Of a stretch of 64,000 bases of DNA, positions 16,666 to 25,406 are shown piece by piece. A model generated the notes under the pieces. That model was given only the letters and a program-made list of their open reading frames with translations, was not told where the DNA came from and did not search any database. Within the stretch, counting starts at the first letter, position 1; the number at the start of each line of letters is the position of its first letter. A program made the position numbers and the translations under genes. The DNA comes from Aliiroseovarius sp. F47248L (GTDB lineage: Bacteria > Pseudomonadota > Alphaproteobacteria > Rhodobacterales > Rhodobacteraceae): the NCBI RefSeq assembly GCF_023016085.1, contig NZ_JALKBF010000001.1, positions 2,463,501-2,527,500 on the forward strand, written 5' to 3'.

Positions 16666-17526
16666 TCAGTTGCTGCGGAATATCCGAGACTCGCCAATCA
16701 TGTCTTCCAAGGCTGCGATGCGGTCTGCACTGTCGCTTCTGCTTTGGATTTCGGCCACCAAAGCCTCGATCAGGAAATTGATGGCTAGCGTGGAATCCCA
16801 GCTTGATGGCACCTCGACCATGCTGCGGAAACAGAACGTTGCATAGCGTTCGATCGGCGACCCCCATTGATCTGTGAACAGCACTATGTTCGCGCCTTGA
16901 CCAACGACAAGCTTGGCCAAACGCTCCAGTTCTTTTTCGTATCGACGGATATCAAACACGATCAGGGTCGAGTTTTCGTCCATATCCAGCAGCGATTGCG
17001 GCCAGACACTGGGCGAGAAATCAAGCTGAGTGACGCCGGGGCGAATAATCTGAAGGTGGTTGAAGAAATAATGCGCATTGGACCGGGTAATTCTCCCACC
17101 CAACAGATACAGACGCCGATTCAGGTCGGATAGAAGCGCTGCCGCCTTGTCGAATTCCTCCAGATCCAACCGTTCAAGGCTACGGTTGATGTTGCGTGAT
17201 ACGGCTTCGGCAAACCGGCTGACGATGTGATCCCTGCCCGCTGACAACTCTGCCGTTTCCAACTTCGCCAGCGGCTCTTTCATTTGGGCGGCAATCTCTT
17301 CCCGGATGGCATCTTGCAAGTCTGGGAAGCCCTGATAGCCCAACTTGCGGGCCAGCCGGATAACTGTCGGGGTCGAAACCTCGGCGCTTTCAGCCAGTTT
17401 GGTAATCGACTGCAAACCCGCGACTAGAGAATCGTCCAGAAGCGTAGCGGTTAGCCGCCGCTCGGCCGCCGTCAGTTCGTCCTGCTTCTCGCGGATCTGA
17501 TCTTTGACCAGAGGCTTCTTTCCCAT
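16666..17526 (-). CDS. MurR/RpiR family transcriptional regulator
   Basis: 286 residues. The N-terminal helix-turn-helix of the RpiR type (LAESAEVSTPTVIRLARKLGYQGFPDLQ, about residues 43-72) is followed by a C-terminal SIS sugar-phosphate-binding domain (about 130-270). Such proteins repress or activate catabolic genes in response to a phosphorylated or otherwise related ligand. It is divergent from the amidohydrolase-TRAP-ligase-dehydrogenase operon. Two matching inverted repeats lie in the space between, so it is the likely local regulator. Confidence 0.92.
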   Translation of the reverse strand: MGKKPLVKDQIREKQDELTAAERRLTATLLDDSLVAGLQSITKLAESAEVSTPTVIRLARKLGYQGFPDLQDAIREEIAAQMKEPLAKLETAELSAGRDHIVSRFAEAVSRNINRSLERLDLEEFDKAAALLSDLNRRLYLLGGRITRSNAHYFFNHLQIIRPGVTQLDFSPSVWPQSLLDMDENSTLIVFDIRRYEKELERLAKLVVGQGANIVLFTDQWGSPIERYATFCFRSMVEVPSSWDSTLAINFLIEALVAEIQSRSDSADRIAALEDMIGESRIFRSN

Positions 17527-17556
17527 TTGTCACTATTCCAATCAGCAATAACTGCA

Positions 17557-17574
17557 CTGTAACAATAGCTACAG
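17557..17574. promoter_or_regulatory. Candidate RpiR operator 1
   Basis: Inverted repeat CTGTA-N8-TACAG, upstream of the -35 box of the divergent catabolic operon and 31 bases from the regulator start codon. It has the same half-sites and spacing as the second site. Confidence 0.55.
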
Positions 17575-17582
17575 AATACTTC

Positions 17583-17613
17583 TTGACACAAGCGGACCTG
17601 TTGTAGTGATAAT
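17583..17613 (+). promoter_or_regulatory. Promoter for the RpiR-linked catabolic operon
   Basis: A perfect TTGACA -35 box (17583-17588) is followed by TGATAAT (17607-17613) at 18-19 bases, a near-consensus -10. It points toward the amidohydrolase gene at 17644. The second inverted repeat covers the -10 box. Confidence 0.5.
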
Positions 17614-17617
17614 TACA
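17602..17617. promoter_or_regulatory. Candidate RpiR operator 2
   Basis: Inverted repeat TGTA-N8-TACA overlapping the predicted -10 box. Its centre is 44 bases from that of site 1, about four helical turns, so both sites face the same side of the DNA. Binding here would block transcription. Confidence 0.55.
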
Positions 17618-17643
17618 CATCGCGAAACGGGGGGGCAAGAAAT

Positions 17644-18420
17644 ATGCTCGGGAATGCTTGGCCAGCGGCTGCGCTGATAGGGGCTGCGGGGACGGCCCCC
17701 GTTGTGCTGGTTTGCGAACACGCATCCCATTTTATCCCACCTAGCTATGATGGCCTCGGGGTGGCCGATGATGCCCTGCGTTCTCACGCCGCTTGGGATA
17801 TCGGGGCTTTGGATGTCGCCAAATGCCTGAGCACCCTGCTTGGTGCCCCCTTGGTTGCAGGTCAGGTCTCGCGGTTGGTTTACGATTGCAATCGCCCTTT
17901 GGAGGCACCCGACTGCATCCCGTCTCGCAGCGAGGTGTTCGACATTCCCGGCAATGCAGACCTGAGTACTGCCGCGAAACAACATCGATTCAATACGGTC
18001 CATACGCCTTTTCACACCGCCGTCGATCAGGTGATTGATCAGCAAATCTCGCGCACGGGCACGCCAGTTCTGCTGGTCACGGTTCACAGCTTCACGCCCA
18101 TCTATCACGGTCAACGCCGGACTTTGGACATCGGATATTTGCACGATAGAAACAGCGACATCGCCACTGCCGCCGTTGAAGTCGAGCAGGCTAACGGCAC
18201 CTATAGCACTGCGATCAACGAGCCTTATGCCGCCCGCGATGGTGTGACCTATACGCTGGCCAAACATGCCGAGGCGCGCGGTCTGAACAATGTCATGATC
18301 GAAATCCGAAATGACCTGATTGACACGCCCGCAACCGCCGAAGCAATGGCCGGCCACCTCGCCAGCACGCTGACAAGTGTCATGGCAAAAAACACCACAT
18401 CGGAAACCGCCAAAACATGA
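17644..18420 (+). CDS. N-formylglutamate amidohydrolase family protein (copy 2)
   Basis: 258 residues, the same FGase family as the gene at 3472 but clearly diverged. Shared stations are VCEHASHFIP, SRLVYDCNRP, VHSFTP, NEPYAARDG and MIEIRNDLI. Copy 1 has DPNRGEDDP where this one has DCNRPLEAP, so substrate contacts probably differ. It is the first gene of a seven-gene operon, and its end overlaps the TRAP small permease start (ATGA). Beside a glutamine synthetase-like ligase it could remove a glutamyl or formyl group from a pathway product. A plain hut role is unlikely, as no hut genes are near. Confidence 0.88.
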   Translation: MLGNAWPAAALIGAAGTAPVVLVCEHASHFIPPSYDGLGVADDALRSHAAWDIGALDVAKCLSTLLGAPLVAGQVSRLVYDCNRPLEAPDCIPSRSEVFDIPGNADLSTAAKQHRFNTVHTPFHTAVDQVIDQQISRTGTPVLLVTVHSFTPIYHGQRRTLDIGYLHDRNSDIATAAVEVEQANGTYSTAINEPYAARDGVTYTLAKHAEARGLNNVMIEIRNDLIDTPATAEAMAGHLASTLTSVMAKNTTSETAKT

Positions 18421-18935
18421 CCGCACTTCGTAAATTCATCAGTTTTGTTGACCAGATCAATTATCGCATCGGACGGGTGACCATGTATGGCATCTTCGTC
18501 ATGATGGCGATCCTGCTGTGGTCATCGATCTCGAAAACCTTCCTCAACCCATCGCTTTGGACGTTGGAAATGGCCCAATTCGCGATGGTCGCCTATTACA
18601 TTCTGGGCGGCCCATACTCGATCCAGATGGGATCAAACGTGCGGATGGACCTTCTGTATGGCGGGTGGAGCACGCGCCGCAAAGCCGCGATAGACATCAT
18701 CACGGTGATGTTCTTGATCTTCTATCTGGGTGTGCTGCTTTGGGGAGGTATCGACAGCACGATCTATTCCTTCAGCTACGGGGGGGAGCGTAGTCCAACC
18801 GCATGGCGTCCCTATCTGTGGCCAATCAAGGTGATCATGTGCACCGGCATCACCCTGATGCTGCTTCAGGCGATCTCTGAGCTTTTCAAAGACATTCTGC
18901 GCCTGCGCGGCGAGGAGATCGACAATGTCGTATGA
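18417..18935 (+). CDS. TRAP transporter small permease subunit (DctQ family)
   Basis: 172 residues with four membrane helices, the standard DctQ layout, and the conserved LEMAQFAMVAYYILGG segment in the second helix region. It partners with the large permease that follows, overlapping it by 11 bases, to take up an organic anion with sodium. It is the second gene of the RpiR-linked operon. The substrate is not known but is expected to match the downstream ligase and dehydrogenases. Confidence 0.92.
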   Translation: MTALRKFISFVDQINYRIGRVTMYGIFVMMAILLWSSISKTFLNPSLWTLEMAQFAMVAYYILGGPYSIQMGSNVRMDLLYGGWSTRRKAAIDIITVMFLIFYLGVLLWGGIDSTIYSFSYGGERSPTAWRPYLWPIKVIMCTGITLMLLQAISELFKDILRLRGEEIDNVV

Positions 18936-20250
18936 GTTGATTGCGATCTTCATGTTCGCGACCATGATGGCGATGCTTCTGACCGGGCAACGTGTCTTTG
19001 GCGCCATTGGATTTGTTGCGGTGATTGCAGCCCTTGTTCTTTGGGGCGATCGGGGCGGTTATGACATTGCATTTTCATCCGCGATGAAACTGATGAAATG
19101 GTATCCGCTGTTGACGCTGCCAATGTTTATTTTCATGGGCTATGTGCTGTCGGAATCGAAGATTGCCGATGATCTTTATAAGATGTTCCACGTTTGGATG
19201 GGCGGGTTGAAAGGCGGGCTGGCCATCGGAACGATTGGTTTAATGGTTTTGATTTCGGCGATGAACGGGCTGAGCGTCGCTGGCATGGCGATCGGCGCGA
19301 CGATTGCATTGCCCGAGCTACTGAAACGAAACTACGACAAGAAGATGGTGACGGGGGTCATTCAGGCGGGATCGTCCTTGGGGATCCTTGTGCCGCCATC
19401 GGTGGTTCTGGTTCTGTATGCGATGATTGCTCGCCAGCCAGTGGGGCAACTATGGCTGGCCGGCGTTGTCCCCGGCCTGATGATGGCGACCATGTTCATA
19501 ATCTATATTGCCGTTCGCTGCCACCTGAACCCCGCCCTTGGCCCCGCGCTTCCTAAAGAGGAGCGCGACATCCCAATGTCAGAAAAACTGGCACTTTTAC
19601 GAGCAGGAATGCTGCCTTTGGTGATTTTTGCGGCGATGATGGTGCCCTTCGTCAATGGCTGGACCTCGCTGGTTGAAAGCTCGGCCATCGGAGCGCTGAC
19701 GGCCTTTCTGGCTGCGGTCCTGAAAGGGCGCATGACGAAAGAGGTGTTTGAGACATCGATCAAAATGACTCTCGGCATCAGTTGCATGTTCATGTGGATC
19801 ATTCTGGCCGCTCTCGCGTTCGGTGCTGTGTTTGACGGGCTGGGCGCAGTGAAGGCCATCGAAACACTGTTCACCGAGCGTTTGGGCCTGAACCCCTGGG
19901 TCATCCTGATCCTGATGCAGCTCAGCTTTATCCTGATGGGAACATTTCTGGACGACACCGCGATGCTGGTCATCGTCGCTCCGCTTTACGTGCCGCTCGT
20001 TTCGGCACTTGGGTTCGATCTGATCTGGTATGGTGTGCTTTATACAATCACGACTCAGATTGCCTATATGACGCCGCCCTTCGGCTACAACCTGTTCCTG
20101 ATGCGCGCGATGGCGCCGCCCGAAATCACCCTGCGCGACATCTATGGCTCGATCCTGCCGTTCGTGCTGGTGATGGTGCTGGCCCTGACGCTGGTCATCC
20201 TGTTCCCGGAAATTGCCCTTTGGCTGCCGGGTTGGGTCTATGGAAACTAA
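18925..20250 (+). CDS. TRAP transporter large permease subunit (DctM family)
   Basis: 441 residues, about 12 membrane helices, with DctM hallmarks: LPMFIFMGYVLSES, SAMNGLSVAGMAIGATIALPE, QAGSSLGILVPPSVVLVLY and the late LDDTAMLVIVAPLYVPL. This is the sodium-coupled transport subunit. The start at 18925 lies within the small permease gene. The substrate-binding protein follows after 56 bases, with its own ribosome site. Confidence 0.94.
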   Translation: MSYELIAIFMFATMMAMLLTGQRVFGAIGFVAVIAALVLWGDRGGYDIAFSSAMKLMKWYPLLTLPMFIFMGYVLSESKIADDLYKMFHVWMGGLKGGLAIGTIGLMVLISAMNGLSVAGMAIGATIALPELLKRNYDKKMVTGVIQAGSSLGILVPPSVVLVLYAMIARQPVGQLWLAGVVPGLMMATMFIIYIAVRCHLNPALGPALPKEERDIPMSEKLALLRAGMLPLVIFAAMMVPFVNGWTSLVESSAIGALTAFLAAVLKGRMTKEVFETSIKMTLGISCMFMWIILAALAFGAVFDGLGAVKAIETLFTERLGLNPWVILILMQLSFILMGTFLDDTAMLVIVAPLYVPLVSALGFDLIWYGVLYTITTQIAYMTPPFGYNLFLMRAMAPPEITLRDIYGSILPFVLVMVLALTLVILFPEIALWLPGWVYGN

Positions 20251-20306
20251 AATCAGAGAGCTCGGCAAAACGAGCCGAAATCAACTTGCAACAAGGAGAA
20301 CGACAA

Positions 20307-21341
20307 ATGACAACGAGACGTAAGTTTATCGCCGGCGCTGGTGTTGGCGCATTGACCGCACCACTTGCTACTCCGGCACTTGCTCAATCCACGATCAAAT
20401 GGCGGATGCAGACCTATGCAGGGCCCGCACTGGCCGAGCATGTGATCAAGCCTGCCATCGACATGTTCAACAAGATCGCGGACGACCGGATGCAGATCGA
20501 ACTGTTCTTTGCTGACCAGTTGGTCCCGACCGGAGAGCTGTTTCAGGCCATGCAACGCGGTACGATTGATGCGGTGCAGTCGGATGATGACTCGATGGCG
20601 TCGCCGACCGAGGTCACCGTTTTCGGCGGCTATTTTCCATTCGCTTCACGCTATTCACTGGATGTCCCGGTTCTGTTCAACCAATACGGCCTAAACGAGA
20701 TTTGGGACGCGGAATATTCTAAGGTCGGCGTGAAACACATCAGCGCAGGTGCATGGGACCCGTGCCACTTTGCCACCAAGGATCCGATCAACTCGCTTGA
20801 GGATCTGAAAGGCAAGCGTGTCTTTACCTTCCCGACCGCTGGTCGCTTCTTGGCACAGTTCGGAGTCGTACCCGTCACGCTGCCGTGGGAGGACATCGAA
20901 GTCGCCGTACAAACCGGCGAACTTGATGGCATCGCGTGGTCTGGCATCACTGAAGACTACACCGTTGGTTGGGCCGATGTGACCAACTATTTCCTGACCA
21001 ACAACATCTCGGGCGCATGGGCCGGGTCGTTCTTTGCAAATATGGATCGCTGGAACGAGTTGCCAGAAGACCTGCAAACGCTGTTCCGTGTCTGCTGCGA
21101 CCAGTCACACTATTATCGCCAGTGGTGGTATTGGGGCGGTGAAGCCAGCCTGCGCGTGAACGGACCAAAGATGGAGTTGACCACCATCCCAGATGCCGAA
21201 TGGTCACAAGTTGAAGAAGCCGCTGTGAAGTTTTGGGACGAGATCGCTGCGGAAAGCGAAACCAAGGCGAAGGTCGTGGACATTATCAAGAAATACAACG
21301 CAGATATGCAGAAGGCTGGACGTCCGTATCGCTACGGATAA
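20307..21341 (+). CDS. TRAP transporter substrate-binding protein (DctP family)
   Basis: 344 residues. The N terminus TTRRKFIAGAGVGALTAPLATPALAQ has a twin-arginine-like signal ending at an ALA-Q site, so export may be folded via Tat. The mature part has DctP features (AIDMFNKIADDRMQIELFF, PTGELFQAMQRGTIDAVQ, GKRVFTFPTAGRF) of the family that often binds alpha-keto or amino-acid-like ligands. The start has AAGGAGAA six bases ahead. A GC hairpin follows the stop, before the ligase gene. Confidence 0.92.
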   Translation: MTTRRKFIAGAGVGALTAPLATPALAQSTIKWRMQTYAGPALAEHVIKPAIDMFNKIADDRMQIELFFADQLVPTGELFQAMQRGTIDAVQSDDDSMASPTEVTVFGGYFPFASRYSLDVPVLFNQYGLNEIWDAEYSKVGVKHISAGAWDPCHFATKDPINSLEDLKGKRVFTFPTAGRFLAQFGVVPVTLPWEDIEVAVQTGELDGIAWSGITEDYTVGWADVTNYFLTNNISGAWAGSFFANMDRWNELPEDLQTLFRVCCDQSHYYRQWWYWGGEASLRVNGPKMELTTIPDAEWSQVEEAAVKFWDEIAAESETKAKVVDIIKKYNADMQKAGRPYRYG

Positions 21342-21360
21342 GCATTGCATTACGCATTTT

Positions 21361-21382
21361 GCCGGGCAGTTCACTGCCCGGC
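21361..21382 (+). promoter_or_regulatory. Intra-operon GC hairpin after the substrate-binding protein gene
   Basis: A perfect 9-bp stem GCCGGGCAG / CTGCCCGGC with a TTCA loop lies 20 bases after the dctP-type stop, without a strong T run. Such hairpins often stabilise the mRNA of abundant periplasmic proteins or lower read-through into downstream enzymes. A similar one follows the TAXI protein gene. Confidence 0.6.
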
Positions 21383-21406
21383 ACCGTCTCAAAAGGTTTA
21401 TACAAG

Positions 21407-22768
21407 ATGTCGCCCACACTTTCGTTTGATGATCTGAAATCTCACGTCGCCGCCGGCGAAGTCGACACCGTTCTGGTGTGTTTTGTCGACATGCAGGGCC
21501 GACTGATGGGCAAGAGATTCCATGCGGGTCACTTTGTTGCCGGCGCATGGGAGGAAACCCATTGCTGCAACTACCTTCTGGCCACGGATCTGGAGATGGG
21601 AACGCCTGACGGATACGCCTCGACCAGTTGGGAGCGTGGCTATGGGGACTATGTCATGAAGCCCGATCTGGACACACTGCGCCCGGTACCGTGGCTGGAC
21701 GGCACGGTGATGGTGTTGTGCGATGTTCTGGACCACCATACCCACGAAGACGTGCCCCATTCACCGCGCGCCATTCTGAAACGTCAGGTTGCCCGGCTGG
21801 AAGCGATGGGCTTTGACGCGATGTGTGCGACCGAACTGGAGTTTTTCCTGTTCGAAAAAAGATTCGAGGAAATCAGCAAGGGGGGATTTCGCGATCTGAC
21901 CCCGATCTCGGGCTATAACGAGGACTACCATATATTGCAGACCACCAAGGAAGAACACGTGATGCGGCCGATCCGCAATCACCTTTGGAACGCCGGTTTG
22001 CCGATTGAGAACTCCAAGGGTGAAGCCGAGACCGGCCAAGAAGAATTGAACATCAAATACGCCCAAGCGATGGACACCGCCGCCTATCACACGATTGCAA
22101 AGCACGCGGTCAAAGAGATCGCATGGCAGCAGGGGCATGCGGCCAGTTTCCTGCCGAAATGGCACCACGAAAAGGTCGGTTCATCCAGCCATGTGCACCA
22201 GTCACTGTGGAAAGATGGCAAGCCCGCCTTTGCCGATCCGAACGACAAGTTGGGCATGTCGACGCTGATGAAGAACTATATGGCGGGGCTTTTGAAATAC
22301 GCGCCGGACTACACGTATTTCATGGCGCCTTACATCAACAGCTACAAGCGGTTCATGAAAGGCACGTTTGCGCCGACGCGGATCATCTGGTCGGTGGACA
22401 ACCGCACCGCTGGGTTCCGGTTGTGTGGTGAAAGCACCAAGGCGATCCGGGTGGAATGCCGCATCCCCGGCTCGGATATGAACCCCTATCTGGCGATTGC
22501 TGGCATGCTGGCTGCCGGGATTGCGGGGATCGAAGAAGGATTGGAGCTTCAGCCCCCGACCACAGGCGATGTCTATAAGGGCGATACCGGAATGATCCCG
22601 GGCAATCTTCAGGCGGCACGCGACGCGCTGTATGAGTCCACTATGTTGCGGGCGGCGATGGGCGATGACGTCGTGGATCACTACACCCGCGCTGCAGAAG
22701 TGGAGATTGAAGAGTTTGAACGCGTGGTGACCGATTGGGAAATCGCGCGTGGGTTTGAGCGGGCATAG
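21407..22768 (+). CDS. Glutamine synthetase family ligase (GlnT/PuuA-like)
   Basis: 453 residues, with the glutamine synthetase catalytic core: ATELEFFLF, GEAETGQEELNIKYA, GSSSHVHQSLW, KRFMKGTFAPTRIIWSVDNR and RVECRIPGSDMNPYLAIAG. The length and N terminus fit the non-GlnA branch that joins glutamate to amines (PuuA, IpuC, GlnT types). It probably makes a gamma-glutamyl amide of the imported amine or amino alcohol. The start at 21407 has AAAAGG about ten bases ahead. The following aldehyde and alcohol dehydrogenases fit oxidation of the conjugate. A true glutamine-forming role cannot be ruled out. Confidence 0.88.
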   Translation: MSPTLSFDDLKSHVAAGEVDTVLVCFVDMQGRLMGKRFHAGHFVAGAWEETHCCNYLLATDLEMGTPDGYASTSWERGYGDYVMKPDLDTLRPVPWLDGTVMVLCDVLDHHTHEDVPHSPRAILKRQVARLEAMGFDAMCATELEFFLFEKRFEEISKGGFRDLTPISGYNEDYHILQTTKEEHVMRPIRNHLWNAGLPIENSKGEAETGQEELNIKYAQAMDTAAYHTIAKHAVKEIAWQQGHAASFLPKWHHEKVGSSSHVHQSLWKDGKPAFADPNDKLGMSTLMKNYMAGLLKYAPDYTYFMAPYINSYKRFMKGTFAPTRIIWSVDNRTAGFRLCGESTKAIRVECRIPGSDMNPYLAIAGMLAAGIAGIEEGLELQPPTTGDVYKGDTGMIPGNLQAARDALYESTMLRAAMGDDVVDHYTRAAEVEIEEFERVVTDWEIARGFERA

Positions 22769-22778
22769 GCAAAGATTT

Positions 22779-22813
22779 CTTGCCTCCGGCGGGGAATATT
22801 TAAGGCCAGAAGA
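22779..22813. repeat. Possible roseobacter-type intergenic repeat copy
   Basis: The intergenic sequence around GCCTCCGGCGGGGAATATTT followed by AAGGCCAGAAGAAA resembles a short motif I recall as frequent between genes in Rhodobacteraceae genomes. Only this one copy is seen in the window, so the call rests on memory. Confidence 0.35.
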
Positions 22814-22831
22814 AACATAAAGGATTGGCGT

Positions 22832-24214
22832 ATGGGCCAGGGTTTGAAATGTGTGTCACCGATTGATGGATCGGTCTTTGAAACTCGCGAGACGCTGTCG
22901 CAGGACGATGCATTTGCGGCGGCTCAGCGCGCCCGCGTAGCGCAGGTGGCGTGGGCTGCACGTCCGTTGCAGGAACGGATCGACCTTGTGATGGCAGGTG
23001 TCGCCGCCGTGGGGGCAATGAATGACGAGATCGTGCCGGAACTTGCCCATATGATGGGCCGCCCGGTGCGCTATGGTGGAGAGTTCGGCGGATTCAATGA
23101 ACGTGCGTCTCATATGGCCGGCATCGCGGCTGATGCGCTGGCGGATATTGAAGTTGGCGAGGATGCGAGCTTCAAACGCTACATCAAGCGAGTGCCGCAT
23201 GGCGTCGTGTTTGTCGTGGCGCCGTGGAACTACCCCTACATGACTGCGATCAACACGGTCGCACCAGCACTGATCGCGGGCAACTCAGTTGTGTTGAAAC
23301 ACGCCACCCAAACGCTTTTGGTCGGCGAGCGAATGGCAACGGCATTTCATTCCGCTGGCATTCCCGACGATGTGTTTCAAAACGTGTTTCTATCGCATGT
23401 CGTGACCAACGACCTGATTGCGGGCAACGCGTTCGATTTTGTGAACTTCACCGGATCTGTTGGCGGTGGGCAGGCGATGGAACGCGCCGCGGCAGGCACG
23501 TTCACTGGTGTCGGCACCGAGCTTGGGGGCAAAGATCCCGGCTATGTCATGGATGATGCCGATCTGGATGCGGCGGTTGAAACCCTGATCGACGGGGCAA
23601 TGTTCAATGCTGGTCAGTGCTGCTGCGGGATCGAGCGTATCTATGTGCACGAAAGCCTGTTCGACGAATTTGTCGCGAAGGCCGTTAAGATCGTTAAGGG
23701 ATACAAACTGGGCAATCCTCTGGATCCGGAGACCACGCTTGGACCGATGGCCAACGTAAGGTTTGCCTCCGAAGTGCGTGCACAGATTGAGGAGGCCTTG
23801 GCCAAAGGCGCGAAGGCCCATATCGACACGTTCCCGGAAGATGATGGCGGGGCGTATCTAACACCTCAGATTCTGACCAATGTCACCCACGACATGCGCG
23901 TGATGCGGGATGAGAGCTTTGGTCCAGTTGTCGGGATCATGGCCGTCAAGAACGACGAAGAGGCGATCCACCTGATGAATGACAGTGAGTTTGGCCTGAC
24001 CGCTTCGCTTTGGACGCGTGATCTTGAACGCGCGCAAAGCGTTGGTGATCGGGTCGAAACCGGCACCGTCTTTTTGAACCGGGCGGACTATCTTGATCCG
24101 GGTCTGTGCTGGACTGGTTGCAAAAACACCGGGCGCGGCGGGGGCTTGTCGGTGATCGGTTATCAAAACCTGACCCGTCCGAAATCTTATCATCTTAAAA
24201 AGGTAACATCATGA
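22832..24214 (+). CDS. NAD(P)-dependent aldehyde dehydrogenase
   Basis: 460 residues. The aldehyde dehydrogenase motifs are intact: PWNYPYMTAINTVAPALIAGN, VNFTGSVGGGQ, GTELGGKDPGYV with catalytic Glu at about 230, and FNAGQCCCGIER with the nucleophilic Cys at about 264. It oxidises an aldehyde to an acid in the cytoplasm. It lies between the ligase and the iron alcohol dehydrogenase, whose start overlaps its stop by four bases, so it probably oxidises the aldehyde made by that enzyme. The adjacent triple cysteine is unusual but seen in some family members. Confidence 0.93.
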   Translation: MGQGLKCVSPIDGSVFETRETLSQDDAFAAAQRARVAQVAWAARPLQERIDLVMAGVAAVGAMNDEIVPELAHMMGRPVRYGGEFGGFNERASHMAGIAADALADIEVGEDASFKRYIKRVPHGVVFVVAPWNYPYMTAINTVAPALIAGNSVVLKHATQTLLVGERMATAFHSAGIPDDVFQNVFLSHVVTNDLIAGNAFDFVNFTGSVGGGQAMERAAAGTFTGVGTELGGKDPGYVMDDADLDAAVETLIDGAMFNAGQCCCGIERIYVHESLFDEFVAKAVKIVKGYKLGNPLDPETTLGPMANVRFASEVRAQIEEALAKGAKAHIDTFPEDDGGAYLTPQILTNVTHDMRVMRDESFGPVVGIMAVKNDEEAIHLMNDSEFGLTASLWTRDLERAQSVGDRVETGTVFLNRADYLDPGLCWTGCKNTGRGGGLSVIGYQNLTRPKSYHLKKVTS

Positions 24215-25356
24215 GCCTTCAAGGAAACTGGTCCTATCCGACCGCGATCAAGTTTGGCGCTGGCCGCATAAAAGAGCTTCCCGAAGCCTGCGCGCAGGCG
24301 GGAATCAAGCGGCCCCTTCTGGTGACGGACAAGGGGCTGGCCGATCTGCCGATCACCAAAGACACGTTGGACATCATGGACGCGGCCCGGTTGGGTCGTG
24401 GTCTGTTCTCAGAGGTTGATCCAAACCCGAACGAAGGCAACTTGCTGGCCGGTGTCGAAGCCTACAAGGCGGGCGGGCATGATGGTGTGATCGCTTTTGG
24501 CGGCGGGTCGGGGCTGGATCTGGGCAAGATGGTGGCCTTCATGGCTGGTCACACCCGCCCGATTTGGGATTTTGAAGATATCGGCGATTGGTGGACCCGC
24601 GCCGATGCGGATGCCATCGCGCCCATCGTCGCCGTGCCGACAACGGCTGGCACCGGTTCCGAAGTGGGGCGCGCCAGCGTCATCACCAACTCCGAGACGC
24701 ACGAGAAGAAGATTATCTTCCACCCGAAGGTGTTGCCCAGCGTTGTGATCTGCGACCCGGAACTGACCGTCGGCATGCCAAAGTTTATCACCGCAGGCAC
24801 CGGGCTGGATGCCTTCGCCCATTGCGTGGAAGCCTATTCAAGCCCGCATTACCATCCGATGAGCCAGGGCATTGCTCTTGAGGGTATGAAGCTGGTCATC
24901 GACAACCTGCCCCGCGCCTATGCGGATGGCACAGATATCGACGCCCGCGCCAACATGATGAGCGCCGCAGCCATGGGTGCGACTGCCTTCCAAAAAGGTC
25001 TGGGCGCGATCCATGCGTTGAGCCACCCGATTGGCGCGATGCATCACACCCACCACGGCACAACGAACGCGATCTGTATGCCCGCCGTGCTGCGCTTCAA
25101 CGCGCCCGCGATCAAGGATCGGTTCGATCTGGCCGCCGGCTATCTGGGGATCAAGGGTGGGTTCGAAGGGTTCCAGTCCTTCGTTCAGAGTTTCAACGAC
25201 AGCATGGCGATCCCGAAACGCGTCAGCGACCTTGGCATCAACGACCCCGATATCGACACGCTGGTGAAAGGCGCGCTGATTGATCCGTCCTGCGGCGGCA
25301 ATCCGATCGAACTGACCAAAGCAAATCTGACCCGGCTCTTTAACGAGGTGCTCTAA
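24211..25356 (+). CDS. Iron-containing alcohol dehydrogenase
   Basis: 381 residues of the group III alcohol dehydrogenase family. It shows the nucleotide motif GGGSGLDLGKMVAF, TTAGTGSEVGRASVI, GLDAFAHCVEAY (metal Asp and His) and HALSHPIGAMHHTHHGTTNAICMP (metal His residues). It converts an alcohol to an aldehyde with NAD. It is the last gene of the RpiR-linked operon, coupled to the aldehyde dehydrogenase by an ATGA overlap. The pair points to an alcohol-bearing substrate. A hairpin follows. Confidence 0.93.
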   Translation: MSLQGNWSYPTAIKFGAGRIKELPEACAQAGIKRPLLVTDKGLADLPITKDTLDIMDAARLGRGLFSEVDPNPNEGNLLAGVEAYKAGGHDGVIAFGGGSGLDLGKMVAFMAGHTRPIWDFEDIGDWWTRADADAIAPIVAVPTTAGTGSEVGRASVITNSETHEKKIIFHPKVLPSVVICDPELTVGMPKFITAGTGLDAFAHCVEAYSSPHYHPMSQGIALEGMKLVIDNLPRAYADGTDIDARANMMSAAAMGATAFQKGLGAIHALSHPIGAMHHTHHGTTNAICMPAVLRFNAPAIKDRFDLAAGYLGIKGGFEGFQSFVQSFNDSMAIPKRVSDLGINDPDIDTLVKGALIDPSCGGNPIELTKANLTRLFNEVL

Positions 25357-25373
25357 CGACCTCTCCCTGAACA

Positions 25374-25396
25374 GCCCGGTGGCTGGTCCGCCGGGC
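25374..25396. terminator. Hairpin between convergent operon end and usp gene
   Basis: A 9-bp stem (25374-25382 with 25388-25396, one G-U pair) with a CTGGT loop, placed between two converging genes. There is no clear T run. Confidence 0.6.
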
Positions 25397-25406
25397 AGTC
25401 AGAGTA

